Source: Kryptolebias marmoratus (lineage: Eukaryota; Chordata; Actinopteri; Cyprinodontiformes; Rivulidae). Taken from it: DNA of 64,000 nucleotides. The translations under genes were made by a program, and so were the position numbers. Shown piece by piece: positions 1 to 12,832 of this stretch. The notes beneath the pieces are model-generated. The model searched no databases and was not told the origin of the DNA. It saw only the letters and a program-made list of their open reading frames with translations. The DNA is taken from NCBI RefSeq assembly GCF_001649575.2, contig NC_051433.1:22908971-22972970 (forward strand), in the 5' to 3' direction. Positions within the stretch are counted from its first letter, which is position 1, and every line of letters begins with the position of its first letter.

Positions 1-63
1 AGCAGAGGAACAAGTAAAACATGCAGGATGGTGGCCCTCGAGGACCAGAGCTGCCTACCCCTG
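1..63. repeat. Right arm of a hAT-like MITE
   Basis: The window opens inside a repeat ending in GCCTACCCCTG at 53-63. The same right arm recurs at 55,976-56,023 (AACAAGTAAAACAT, then a GTGGC block, then TTACCCCTG). That second copy has a left end starting CAGGGTAGGCAAC at 54,656, so the family has CAGGGGTAGG-type terminal inverted repeats as seen in hAT elements. The left part of this copy lies outside the window. Confidence 0.7.
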
Positions 64-327
64 CTTTACAGTTATTGTTGCACAATTTAGTTCTGAGAAA
101 ACTAATGAGAGGTGGGCGAAAACAAAATTTACAGATAAGATTGTGGTTGAGCGGGGTTTGTGCCAGTGGTGTAACTCGCAAACAGAGAGCAAGATGTTTT
201 CTGCAACAGTTTAAATAAACTCTCTAGACGATTTGATCACATTTGGAATGCTAACGTGTCTCGTTGATAAAGCAAAAAAAAACAAAGTAATTAATATCTC
301 GGATTCTTTTTTTTTTTGTCTCCAAAG

Positions 328-451
328 GTCAGTGATCCTCAGGAGGAAGAGGACGGAGTCAGACAACTCTCTGGTGAGTGAGGGGCTGAGGGAGGCCATC
401 AGCTCCTACCTCCAGATGACGGAGTGCAAAGATCACTGCTGGGACACGTGA
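328..451 (+). CDS. Possible last coding exon of an unidentified upstream gene
   Basis: A long T-tract and AG at 326-327 form a good splice acceptor. It is followed by a reading frame open to a TGA at 449-451, which ends in SSYLQMTECKDHCWDT and begins with a basic LRRKRTES stretch. About 400 bases of apparent 3' UTR lead to AATAAA at 860-865. I do not recognise the peptide. In mammals edem2 lies upstream of trpc4ap in the same orientation, but this tail does not resemble the EDEM2 C-terminus I remember. A GTGAGT at 373-378 could instead be a donor, making this an internal exon read in another frame. No upstream exon is visible in the window, so function is unknown. Confidence 0.35.
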
Positions 452-859
452 GGAAGGAGCGTGCATCACTTTGAGAGATCGAAGTCAGACAGACAGGGAG
501 TGAAATACTGCCCTGTCACAGCTGCAGCTGGAGCAAGCCGCTGGAGGAAGTCTTTCGCACGCTCAGACGTCGTCTTTGTGGACAGTCCTGGAATAGGTGT
601 GAGACTGAGACACTACACTGCTCAGAGACACGTCAAAGTGCTGAATGTTTAAATGAAAGAAGCACACAGAGGGAGGTGTGAGCTGCCAAGCGGAATTCAA
701 AAGGACCTATATGTGTTCTTTTGAGTTTAAACTATGAATGTTGTACTTTATACCTTCATGTAAAAATACATTTAATGTAATATTGTTTGTTCATATTACA
801 GTAGTATGATTGTTATTGTGATTATATTATTGGAATCCAATACAAAATGTAAGTTACAT

Positions 860-865
860 AATAAA
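860..865 (+). promoter_or_regulatory. Poly(A) signal AATAAA
   Basis: Canonical hexamer about 410 bases after the stop codon at 449-451. It supports a plus-strand transcript ending near 880, before the repeat that starts at about 912. Confidence 0.45.
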
Positions 866-911
866 AGAATGTCCTATAAAAACTCAACTACATACACAAC
901 AAGGCTGTGTT

Positions 912-1870
912 TTGTTCCATTCTTGTCTGATGGAGAATTTTAGCTGTTCAACAGTCCTGGCTCTTCTATGCCTGATTTTTTGTTTCATGATGAATCAAAT
1001 ATTTTCAATTGATGAGAGGTCCGGACTGCAGGCAGAACAGTTCAGCGCCTGGACTCTTCCTCTATGAACCCCTGCTGCTGTGATGGATGCAGGAGGAAGT
1101 TTAGTATTGTATTGCTGAAATATGCAAGACCTTCACTGAAAAAGACGTTATCTGGATGGGAGCATATGTTGTTCTACAATCTGTATATACTTTTCTGCAC
1201 TGATGCTGTCTTTCCAGATGTGTAAGCTGCCCATGCCACAGACATACCATCAGAGAGGCAGGGTTTTGAACTGTGTGCTGATAACAGGTCAGATGGTTCC
1301 TCTCGTCTTTAGTATGAAGAACCAAACAGAATTTCTCATTCTGATTCATCTGACCACAGAACAGTTCTCCTCTTTGCTCTCAGTCCATTTTAAGTTAGCT
1401 TTGGTCCAGAGAAGAGAGCAGTATTCATAGATGTGTTCACAGACAGCTTCTTCTTTGCCAGATATCACTTTAACCATCATTTATGGATGGTACAGTGAAC
1501 TGTGTTTACAGATCTCTGGAAGTATTCATGAGCTACTAAGTGATGTCCAGAACAGAATCAGACCTGGTTATCTTACTGACCTGTTGCCAATTAACCTTAT
1601 TATTTGCAAAATGCTCCACCATTTATTTCTTATTCATGGCACTTATTTTACAGCCTTTTGTTGCCTCTGACCCAACTTTTTAAATCTGAGTTGCTGCCAT
1701 TAAAATCTAAATTACCTTTTTTTAAAAAAAATAAAATAATAATTTTTAGTTTTAAGATTTGATGCGTTTAGTATGTTCCATTGTTAATAAAATATGGGTT
1801 TATGAGATTTGCTAGACATATTGTGTTTTTATTTGCATCCAAAAAGTCTTTTTTTTGGACTTGGGATTGT
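912..1870. repeat. DNA-transposon-like repeat, copy A
   Basis: This stretch matches 27,180-28,250 over many blocks: CCATTCTTGTCTGATGGAG, GATGTCCAGAACAGAATCAG, CTTACTGACCTGTTGCCAAT and TTTGCAAAATGCTCC. The right end of this copy (about 1,770-1,815) is the reverse complement of the left end of the other copy (about 27,250-27,300), so the family has long terminal inverted repeats. No transposase frame is present. The small open frames here are not genes. Confidence 0.65.
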
Positions 1871-2013
1871 ACATATTTATTACTTTAAAGCTAATATTTC
1901 TTACTATATATCATAATTAGTCCGTGCTGTGTGAGTTTTCACTTCTATGAACAACTCTAAAGATATTTAAACCAAAACAGCATCACGGTAAACCCTGCAG
2001 CGCCCCTCCTCCA

Positions 2014-2027
2014 CCAGCAGGTGGCGC
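2014..2027 (+). promoter_or_regulatory. CTCF-type core motif upstream of trpc4ap
   Basis: CCAGCAGGTGGCGC fits the vertebrate CTCF core CCASYAGRKGGCRS at all 14 positions. It lies about 70 bases before the trpc4ap start codon in a GC-rich stretch, so it is a candidate promoter-proximal boundary site. Occupancy is inferred only. Confidence 0.5.
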
Positions 2028-2094
2028 CACACCGCCCTCAGCTGTGTATCAAAGCCTCCTCTTTCCTGCCTGAACGGTTCAGGAAGAAGAAATA

Positions 2095-5000
2095 ATGGCG
2101 ACGCTTGTAGGGTCCGAGTTCACTTGTACTGGAGGAAAACGAAGAACCTGCAACAGCAACATAGTCACAAAGTTCACGTCCAGTAAAATTACCGGCAATG
2201 GTTTCAGTCGAGGAACTCAGGTAAGAGAAGCGGCTCCTGTTTCGACAGGTAACACGTCCGAAAGTTGGACGGCTGAGACCAGGGACTTGCGCTTGGAGTC
2301 GAGCCTGAAAACGAAGACGCTGTAGCTGAAGATACGGTCGCCCCTGTCCAATTGGTCTTACGGAACCTCACGGAGGGTTTCCGAACTAGATATCCGCTAC
2401 AAACGATTAACTGGGAACAATATTTTATCGCTGACAATCTGAAAAACGTTATCGTGACAGCAACTGCACTGAAACCTCCGGTCCAAATGGATCTTTTGTT
2501 GTTAGCTCATCGCTAGCTTAGCAAGAATGCCCCGGCTTGGTGAGGTGTATTATGAGATTGGGTTAAAGTATTCAGATTTTATTTTTCACTGTCCTACAGA
2601 TGGATGTCGGTGTTCCTAAAGAGCTCACAGAATAAGTTTAGAAATGCTTATAACGCCTAACTAACCGCAGTAACATTTTGCTAATGCTAGCAAACGGAGC
2701 TAACGCAGCTGAGCTCGGGTGATGACGTAATGACGCACGAACCACAATAACTCGTTTCCATAAAAGGGTGCCTCAAAGCTGCTGCCTGGCCGGTATAAAA
2801 ACTTTTTTTTTGTTTCCTCTCAAACGATTGTTTACAGTAGTTGTTACTCAAGTAGTATTTTTGTTCAGCAGGTTTTGCAAAAAACGCCAAAGTCTCAAGT
2901 CTTTACGTACACCTGTGCCCTTTTTTCCTGATCATTTACTGCAATAGATTTTCTTACTTTTTGCTAGTTTTGTAGCTGTAAAGATTGCACTATTATAACA
3001 TTTTAAAAGAGCTTTACAGTGTTATTGAGTTTAAAATTCTATGGTATTTAAAAATATATTTCAAGTGACCTGTTTATGCTATAAAAAGTGACTTACAGTG
3101 AAGTTTCTGTTATAGTTATAACTGTGTCACTCTTGTGTGTATATATGCATAAAATAAGGTGATGATTGTTGACAAGTAGCTTTTCATATTTATGACCGTG
3201 TCTACACCCCAATAAAACAATAGGATATACTTAGGAAACACTGTCATCACAAAATGTAAGACTAAGTTGCGCAAGTGCTGCACAAATTGTGTTGCTGAAT
3301 TATTTTACTGAATCTGTTAATGCCACACAATCTCTGTCAGCCACTGCATATCTGCTTCCTCTTAAGTTAATATTCACTGAGTATCTGTTAATGTTCACTG
3401 AATATGTTACTTTGAAGAGTTTGGTGAGCTGGTTTGCATAAAACGCCAAATTTCAGCAGTTCTTCTGAGTGTCACTTGGTGCAGGAACACTGATTTCAAG
3501 AATTTCTAAGCAATAAAAGCATTATTTGGAAGATGAACTTGTTTTTTTTCACAGAGGAAATACAGTGTTAGATAAAGTTTCTTTTTTGCAGTACTACACA
3601 TTTGATGGATTAGTGGTTAGCACTGTTCTCTCACAGCAAGAAGGTCCTGGGTTCGAGCCCCGGGTTGGATCTGGGGTCTTTCTGTGTGGAGTTTGCATGT
3701 TCTCCTCCTGTTTGTGTGGGTTTTCTCTGGTTTCCTCCCACAGTCCAAAAACATACGTGTTTAGTTTGCCTTCCCAGGCCTCCCTTAAAGAGAGATCTGT
3801 GATCTCAGTGACATTTGCCTGGTTAAATAAAGATTTTAAAATATATATATAATGAATGTTCAGTGTCATGAGATTCTGTTTCTTTTAGGAATCAAGAAAA
3901 GGAGGGGTTATTGCTTCCTTTTCAGCCTGTATACATAAAACTGCATTGTAGTTGAGGGTTTTTTAATTATAACAAAAAGAAAAACATCAAAGTGTTTCCA
4001 CAGTCAGATTGAAACCAGAAATACTTCAGGTAATAAGAAGTGTCCTCTGTGTGTGTGCTAAATGCTTAAAATCTCAGTTCAGTATGTTAAAGGGAAGCGG
4101 GGCAGTTAAAAATGTTGCATCTTCTTGCAGTGTGTTTGAATTTTTAGGCTTTTATCATCTGTCAAATGATTATAGTTTTAGATCTTGCAGGAAATTGTTT
4201 GGACGGTTTTGTTTTTTGGTTCCAGTAGTCATCTAGAGCTTTGTTCTTTTTTTAACTTGGCATTAAACTCTGTCTATGCAAAATATTGTAGTTAAAATTA
4301 AAAAAATAAAAACCTCTCTTGCAGGAAATGGTTGTCCCTTTTTCAGTATTCATGTTGTCATATTTAAAGTTGTGTGTTGTGCGTGTTGCAGCTCCCGGGA
4401 GGCCTGCTCCAGGAGAGGGACAAACGGGCCAAGTGGCATGGCATCCCCGTTCTGCTTCAGAAGCTCTATGAGAGCAGCGACCCCAACAGTGACCTCTCCC
4501 ACGCTCACAGCTTTCTCAAGGTACGCAGCGTTTGTTTAGCACATTGACACAACGGAGTTAAAAGTTTTAGTGACCACTCGCTGAAAGCACCTTAATACAA
4601 ACCTGTTTCTTCATCAGGTGTTATCATCGCAGCTCTCTATGGAGGCCATGTCCTTTGTCACAGAAGACAGGAAGACTGCTCAGGAATCCACCTTCCCCAA
4701 CACCTACACCTTTGACCTTTTTGGTGGAGTTGATGTAAGTTTGACCGTGTTAAGGTTTGATGCTTGGAACGTCTTGTTGAGACTCGTTTAAGACTCAGCT
4801 GTGACTTACTGAGACTCCAGTAAAGTAAAGACTGTATTTATTTCTAACTCCTTTTTTTTTTTTTAGCTGCTTGTGGAGATCTTGATGAGACCCACGCTAA
4901 CTCTGCAGAAGAAAATGCCTAAAAGTGAGTCGGACTTATATTTTAAATTTGCCTTTGTCTGTTTTCTGACGAGTGAAACTATATTTCAGTAAAGATAATT

Positions 5001-8000
5001 GGTCTCATTTTTATGAAACTCGTTCTAACATCTGTGCTCCTGTTACAGCAGTGAATGATGACTTGGTTAAAGACTGCCTTAGTGTTCTTTACAATTGTTG
5101 TATATGTGTAAGTATCTTTTAATTCTTTTAAAAGTACTAGATAATGTTAGAGAACTTTCATACCAGTTTAACGTGTGTATTATTTTAAAGCATATTTCTC
5201 ACACAAGTTATTATTGCAGTTAGTAGAAATGTAAAAAACGAGCAGTTTCTTCTTTGCATTCATAGACTGAGGGGGTGACAAAGAGCCTGGCAGCGAGGGA
5301 TGATTTTGTTTTGTTTCTCTTCACCCTGATGACGAACAAGAAGACCTTCCTGCAGACTGCAACTCTTATTGAAGATATTCTAGGAGTAAAAAAGGTCAGT
5401 GTTGCACTTCAGAATTAATGAGAAGAAGAAACTTGTAAACCTTATGGGGCTCTTGAAATTGTTTTTGTAAAGCAACAGCTTTTGGTAAGTTTAGTAACTG
5501 TTTATAAATTGAAGGTCTCCTTTTTTGTCCTTTTTAATATAAATCATCTGTTCCAGTAACTTTATATTCTTGTATATGTGTCATTTTGCTCACTGTGGTG
5601 AAACTTTTTTTTTTTACCAATTTCTTAGAAAAATCCAACCTTTTTAATCAAATTCTCTCAAATTTTACTAGTATTAACCTTTATTTTTGCAAGTACAACA
5701 TCATAGTAGTAGCAGTGGTAGTAAACACTGTGATAGACACTAATGACACTGCAAATACTTACTGATTCAACATGATGACAAGCATTTAGAAATGATTAAT
5801 TTTAAATTAATTCTGCAGAACATCTAGGTTTAAAACGTCTTTGAAATCTCTAGAATATAAAATTTTATATAGTAATATTGGTGCTACATTTTACAGTCTT
5901 GGAAAAAATAAATGCTGACATTCACTTTTAAATGATCCTGTGCTGCCTTGAATTGAAGGCAGCTGACAAATTAAAGGCAATTATTTAATTCTTTGAAATA
6001 AAATAAGTTTTCTGGATGAAAAGCAAAACATCTACAAGTCTTAAAAAAGAAGTCTAGTTTCCTTTTTATTTAATTTTTTAGCATTACCATGTCGTAGATG
6101 CCTGAGAATCTACACAATCATTTGATGACTCTGCGTCTGTTTTATCTGTAGGAGATGATCCAGTTAGACGGGATCCCAAATCTGTCGGGCCTGGTCCAAA
6201 GCTTCGACCAGCAGCAGCTGGCCAACTTCTGCCGCATCCTGTCTGTCACCATCTCAGAACCTGATATAGGGAATGATGACAAGCACACCTTATTGGCCAA
6301 AAACGCACAGCAGAAGCGCAATGCCAGTCCGTCACGGGCCGAGGTCAACCAGGGTAGGTTGTCCCTTCTGCACAACAAAAGCTTTAAGTGTCGCTTAAAT
6401 AATAGATTTGTTACTGAACAATAAAAGCACTTTTCTTACAGTCACTCTTCTGAACATCCCTGGCTTCATCGAGCGTCTGTGTAAACTGGCCACCAGGAAG
6501 GTTTCTGAAGCCACTGGAGCTAATTTCCTGCAGGAGCTGGAGGACTGGTACACATGGCTGGACAATGCTCTGGTTCTTGATGCTCTCATGCAGATGGCCA
6601 CCGAGGAGGCTGAGCAAAGCAACACAGGTAAGACCTTTGTTTTGTTGTTGCTGTTGCTTGAATCTTGTGAATTTTATAAATGGTATTTATCTGTTTATTT
6701 CTTTAAACGTTTAGAGTCATCAGATGAGAGTTCCCTGGCCACCAGCCCCCTGAGACACAGGCTGCCTCAGTCCATGAAGATTGTCCACGAGATCATGTAT
6801 AAAGTGGAAGTGCTCTATGTGCTCTGTGTTCTTCTTATGGGCCGACAGAGGAATCAGGTACGTTTGCCTTTTTTTTGTTTGGAGGTGAGCACTTGTCGTG
6901 CTCCAACAAGGTCGAACTTTGTCTCTGACCCGTGTTTTGTTTGTTTTTTTGTAGGTTCACAAGATGCTGGCTGAGTTCCGTCTCATCCCGGGTCTCAATA
7001 ACTTGTTTGACAAGCTCATCTGGAGGAAATACACAGCCTCAAATCACGTGGTGCACGGCCAGAACGAAAACTGTGACTGTAGTCCCGTATGAACTACCTA
7101 AAACACTAACAAAACAAAACTCTGTGCTTCTTTAAAGCTTATTACATTTTAAAATAATCACTGTTTCTTTTAATTACACAGGAAATATCCTTTAAAATCC
7201 AGTTTTTGCGACTACTTCAAAGCTTCAGTGATCACCACGAGTAAGTGCCCTTCGTTTCACTGACTTCCGGTTTAATCTTCGCATCTCATTAATATGTTGT
7301 CTGTCTTTCAGGAACAAGTATCTGCTCCTCAATAATCAGGAGCTGAATGAGCTGAGTGCCATATCCATGAAGGCTAACATCCCAGAGGTGGAAGCTCTGG
7401 TCAACACAGACAGAAGCTTAGTTTGTGACGGTAAGAAGGGTCTCCTCACGCGCCTCCTCACTGTGATGAAGAGGGAGCCTCCTGACTCATCTTTCAGGTC
7501 AGTATCAAAGATGGTGTGGTTGTTATTTAACACAAGGTTTTTTCAAACCTCTTCACACTGAGGCTCTGTTTGCTCGTTTACTGATTCTGTTTTTATATTT
7601 AAAAATCCAGGTTCTGGCAGGCGAGGGCAGTGGAAAGTTTTCTCAGAGGAGCAACATCTTATGCAGATCAAATGTTCCTTCTAAAGAGAGGGCTATTAGA
7701 GGTAAAACTACAGCTACTCATTGTTGTCATCTGTAAAAATAGTCCCGATGAAATGTATGAACGGCTTCTCATTTTGTGCTTCCATCCGTCGACAGCACAT
7801 CCTGTTCTGTATCATCGACAGCGGCTGTACGTCTCGAGACGTCCTTCAGAGCTACTTCGATCTGCTCGGAGAGCTCATGAAGTTCAACATCGACGCCTTC
7901 AAACGGTTCAACAAATACGTCAACACTCCAGAGAAGGTAGAATATATAAACTTGTTAGGGCTTCATGGGGTCGAAAAAAAGTATTTGCAGTATAAAATAT

Positions 8001-11000
8001 ATATATGAAAAATAAATTTTTATTAAGATTACATAAAGACATTTCAGGTGCTATTCAGTTTGTTTCACTGTTTTTAAAACTGCCTGAAATAAGACAGATT
8101 TGATCTGAGAGCCTTGATGTTGCTTGTATCAGTAAAAAACACACTTTACTCTATAGTTGTTGTGTATCTATATACACAACAAAAACAGCATCATGATGTA
8201 AATGTAATTAACACCACAAGATACAATGGTTTATATTTGTACATTTTACAATGAAGCTATTCTGCTTCCACACATTGGGCTTGTTTATTATTATCTGTAG
8301 AAATGTGACTAATGGCCTAAAAGGCGAAAACTGTTTTAAATGGTCATTATTGATAGAGTTCAATATTTATAATTTATTTTAGTTTCAGGCCTTCCTGACG
8401 CAGATTAACAGCTCATTAGTGGACTCCAACATGCTGGTGCGCTGCATCGTCCTTTCTTTGGACCGGTTTGAGAGCCAGACTGAAGATGTCAAAGGTAAAA
8501 GGGGATTAAGTGCTTGTTGGCGTGTAAATCTGACTTACTTCAAGGAAAACGTCACTCAGATCAGTTTTTATCTGTTGATTTTTGGCTTCTTAGATTTAGT
8601 TGTTGTATTTTTTTTTACATTTTCTTCTTTTTATTCCTGACTTTTCTATAAGTCAAGAAGCTTCTGAGCAAATCTGAAATGCTGTCATTTATGCAAATAA
8701 ATCATGTTGTTGTTTTTGTTTTGTTTTTCCTCCACCCAGTGATGGAGGTGCTCTCTGAGTGCTGCTTGTTGTCCTACGTGGCCAGAGTTGATAACAGGCT
8801 GTCTTTCCTCTTCCGACTCATCAATATCATCAATGTGCAAACTCTCACACAGGTGAAATCTGTTTTTTTACTTTCACTTCGACACGTTTAGAAGTTGTGA
8901 TTTAGTCAAGTAAATTTGAAGCAATTTAATGCAAGCTTATGGTGATATCAGAAACAGTTCAGCAGGCTACTTTAACACTTAAAGCAATAGTTTAGATGAG
9001 GGGTGCTGTGGAACACTTATGAACTATTATTATCTTACCTGTTGTAGACAGCTTTTTGAATGACCTCAGTTTACAAACTAATAGCTAGTCTGAGTGGGTG
9101 AGACCAATTCTAAATAACTCAGAAGTTAAGAGCAGTTCATTTAAACTTTATCAGTTTTTACACAGCTGTAAATTTCACATTACACGATTATTCTGGCAGA
9201 AAATTATAAAATTCCTGCCGGAAGTGCTGTGTTAGCTCGTCAGTCCGGTCAGACTTGAGCGTTGTTTTTCCAAACTGAGTGTTATCATTCAGAGTGTTAT
9301 TTACAACAGGTGAGATATTTATTGTACGTAACTGCTCCGTTGAACTCTGCTGCATCTTTTTGCCCCCCTCCAGGAGAACGTCAGCTGTTTAAATACCAGT
9401 TTGGTGATCTTGATGCTGGCCAGGAGAAAGGCTAAACTGCCCTTCTACCTAAACGCCCTGCGGGAGAAGGAGTATGCCGAGAAGTACCCCGGCTGCCTGC
9501 TCAACAACTTTCATAACCTGCTGCGCTTCTGGCAGCGCCACTACCTCAACAAGGACAAAGACAGCACCTGTCTGGAGAACGTGAGTTTCTGTCCCTGCTG
9601 GCTCACAGAAGTTTGAAAAACAAACATTTAGCATCAAGCATTAACGGATACGACCAGTATGCATTGTTTATTTTCAGCCTTGTTCATGGTTTTCTGAGTG
9701 ATTTATTTTATGTATTTTTGTGCAGTCAAGTCTGGCTTTCTGTGCAAGTAGAACATGCTAAAAAAAACTGAATGTTGAAGCTGGATTCTCATGCATACAT
9801 ATGTGACACTCGATAGCTGCACTGTTCTCAGGACGTTTGTCTAACTTGTGACATCTGATCTGACCCTGATTTTTCAGTCTTAATCACAACGCTAGCCTAA
9901 ATAAATTTCCTTGTTCGATTAGAGGCTTGCCAACAGCACCACCTGCTGCTATTAGCCACATCCCAGCCTGACAGTGAGCTCCAGGAAGCCACGGCGCTCA
10001 AAGCCCCTCTGTCATGATTCAGACCAGGGGCCTTCTTTATCAACAGTTCGTACGTACGCCATGTTCCACGCTCAAGTCGGAATATATTTAAACGAACATT
10101 GTGTGCCTAAATATATGCACACTGTTGACCTGCTGTGAGAATCTGCGGACGCCATCAAACTGTTTCAGATGACAGTAACAGACTACAAAGTACTGAAGCT
10201 CACCTTAATCACTGAAATATGACTTCATTCGGTTTTCTGAACCACGTTTTCTCACAAGTTTGAGCATTTATGGTTTAAACCCGAACTATGAAACTGAACC
10301 ACATTTAACCTCATTCAGCATGACATGACACGGCTCAAAAAAGAACCAAATGACCTCAAACTGTAAAAGTTTCGTCTGTTTTTGTGTTGCGTAAGTGTGA
10401 ACACACATCGGTGACCGCACGCTTCCGAGGCGAACAGAAAATGGATGTGATTTGTCTGAGGAGCACTCCTACTCTCACTGAGAAGGAAACGGTGTCAGAT
10501 CAGCATATTAATTCAGAACAAGTCAGGTGTGATGATTCCTAACGTGGACACGGTGTAGACGATGACACGTGGTCATGAATAACTACGTAAAGTCGCACGT
10601 AATTCTAGAACAATGGTGCTGCTGGAGGACACAGCCAATGAAAGAATTGGGAGCCAGCGTGTTTTCAGAGATCACACCGACCTGCTGCCACATGACGAAT
10701 CCCGACTTTTTATCTGATTCAGAGTCTCAGGGCTATTCTCTTGAACCTCTGTGCTGAACTGGCCCCAGCCCTACACGGGGAAACTAGAGGAGCCGTGTTT
10801 TGCCGGCGCCAGTTCAAAACCTCGCTGGGGAGAGCTGGCTGACAGGTTGGGTGTTTCACGGTCGCCTCTGAGCCGTACCACGCCAGCCGTGTGGGGCGGC
10901 CTCATCCGTATGTGAAATTCCCCTACATCATGGCTGAAACGCTCCGTCGTTGGGCAGCAACTCATTTCTTAACATCAGCTAATTACTTAATAAGCCTCCA

Positions 11001-12832
11001 AGCTCCTGAGTGCCTCTGTGTTTGCAGGAATTATGTTATGAAACACATGCGTGAAGTTGGAAATGCCTCGGCCTCAAATGCGTGCAGCCAGCACATCTAC
11101 TTCATTCGTTTACAATAATCATGTGTAACTCGTGCAGAAAGTGGTGTCTAACATTATTGGATAAGAGGCGATGAGCAGCCATCCTTTATTTTACTCCCAT
11201 CTTCATGTCTATGTCTGACCATTTCAACTTTTTACTTCTGCAGGTATGTGCTGCTCTGACACCCACAGCGTTTCACACTGCATGGTTGAAATGCCAGAGG
11301 ACAGGGTGCCAAATATGCTTTGATGCTCCACTGCCTTATTTAGGAGCGTCTCTGACTCACATTCCACGAATTTCCTCATTTCCTCATTTCCTCATTTTTC
11401 TGCATCTAGACATAATTTTGGCTCACAGGGAGAGGAGAATCACAGAAAACAGGGCATGATTACATCTATGTGCATATTTAGATGGAGGCGTCTCGTGTGC
11501 GCTCAGTTCCACGGAAATCGGGATGTTTGAAGGAAAGGTGTGCAGAAACGTGTGTCCACGGTTTGATAAACCTGAATATTTTTGTGCGCACGCACTTTCA
11601 AATTTTGTCTTTAGGCCAACTTTCAGTTCGATCCACAAGGCCCCAGATCCCCCTCAGGGTTCTTTGCTGCTTTCAGCTTTCTTTTTGTTTGCTTTGTGGG
11701 AATTCTTCTTTTCCATTAATGGATTTAGGCGTTAACTGAAGCTTGACATGCCACCAGCACAAATGTATTTGTTATTTATTTTCCTGATGTGCACGGACCT
11801 GCTGTATCTCATTTTGAGTCAGTGAAAGAGTTATTAACAGCGTCTCTCTGTTGCTCAGAACCCGTCGAGCCGATCCGCGAACCTCAGAAGACTCATGAGC
11901 TGCCGCTTTATTTTAGACACTAAATAAACGTCGTGTTACTGCTTTAAAGATAAGCAGCGATGTGATAAAATCAACCCCACAGCCAGTTGTAATGGAAAAA
12001 CTTTTACTTTTGTTTTTCTTAGGCTTGGACTCAGATCAGAAATGTGAGCGTAATGCTGTAATGCACTTCGTGTCTTGTTTATTCTGACACAGAAAACCCT
12101 AAGTGTGTTTCTGTGGCTATACACATTCACGAGTATTACAAATAATATTTGTAAGTTTCCTTCATAACTATATTTGTCCTTAAACGTATAATTTCACAGG
12201 ATTAGTTGAGGTGGATTCAGACGGTGGACCCTCCTCACTGTAGTGCTGATGACCGTGAGGAAGTGTGGCTTTTATTCGTGTTAACGCTGCATTAGTTGGG
12301 GATTTCTTTCTAATAGGTCATGATAAGTTAACCTTTTATGAACTCCTTTTTTTTTTCTCAGCTCTGCTTAGGAGTCTGTTTTATTTCAGGTATTCGGGGT
12401 GAATGTTATGACGTGTATTTACTACATGAATGTTGAATCACTGTTAATGTTTCAGTGGTTGGATGGAGTCTGGCAGACAGAATAAATTGTGTGATTCCAT
12501 GTTGTGTTTTTGATTGTTCTGCTGCCCCCAAGTGGCAAAAGATGGGAAAACACTTTTTATCAGATTTTCCCTGTATCAGACCAACCTAACTTAGTTTAAA
12601 GTATTCAGCCTGTTAAACAAATCTTTAAATAATATTGAACAAATGGTAATAAACCCTCGTAAGTTTGTAAGCTTTCTGTGGTTTTTCTCCTCAGAGCTCC
12701 TGCATCCCGTTCAGCTACTGGAAGGAGACGGTGTCGGTACTGCTGGGCTCAGACAGGACTTCTCGGTGTGCCATAGCGAGTTACATTGACGAGCCCTTCA
12801 TGGATCTGGACAGAGACCTGGTGGAAGATTGA
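2095..12832 (+). CDS. trpc4ap: Trpc4-associated protein (TRUSS), DDB1-CUL4 substrate receptor
   Basis: Eighteen exons: 2095-2220, 4392-4520, 4618-4734, 4867-4924, 5049-5107, 5266-5394, 6152-6353, 6442-6627, 6715-6857, 6955-7086, 7182-7240, 7312-7497, 7611-7701, 7796-7936, 8383-8494, 8740-8852, 9374-9580, 12695-12832. They join in phase to 2,328 bases, 775 residues (human about 797). All borders are GT..AG. From exon 2 onward the protein follows TRPC4AP closely, with blocks such as FPNTYTFDLFGGVDLLVEIL, LQTATLIEDILGVKKEMIQL, LVCDGKKGLLTRLL, SFLRGATSYADQMFLLKRGL and LLNNFHNLLRFWQRHYLNKD. In mammals the protein is a CUL4-DDB1 substrate receptor acting on MYC, a TNF receptor 1 scaffold and a TRPC4 partner. 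It is helical and cytosolic, with no signal peptide. The first exon (42 residues) differs strongly from mammals. The start was chosen as the first ATG of that exon, running into GTAAGA. It is tail-to-tail with the myh7b remnant. Confidence 0.95.
3594..3852 (+). repeat. SINE-like element in trpc4ap intron 1
   Basis: It contains GTTAGCACTGTTCTCTCACA, GGTCCTGGGTTCGAGCCCC (like a tRNA B box) and GAGTTTGCATGTTCTCC, then a 3' end reading GCCTGGTTAAATAAAG and an A/T tail. These blocks are abundant in teleost genomes. The rest of intron 1 (2,221-3,593 and 3,853-4,391) shows no recognisable element. Confidence 0.6.
9581..12694 (+). other. trpc4ap intron 17, probably holding a decayed transposon
   Basis: At 3.1 kb this is the largest intron of the gene. 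Around 10,040-10,080 a CAGTTCGTACGTACGCC block, and around 11,545-11,600 a GGTTTGATAAACCTGAATAT block followed by GTGCGCACGCAC, resemble the edges of teleost DNA transposons, but I cannot match them as inverted repeats. The middle (10,770-10,960) is unusually GC-rich. No open frame looks coding. The other introns longer than 300 bases (5,395-6,151, 7,937-8,382, 8,853-9,373) show nothing recognisable. Confidence 0.35.

Noticed and set aside
3636..3668. tRNA gene suggested by a B-box-like GGTTCGAGCCCC
   Set aside because: No cloverleaf can be drawn around it; it belongs to a SINE-like interspersed repeat.
6408..6974. 188-codon plus-strand ORF as a separate gene
   Set aside because: It is trpc4ap exons 8 and 9 read through the short intron between them.
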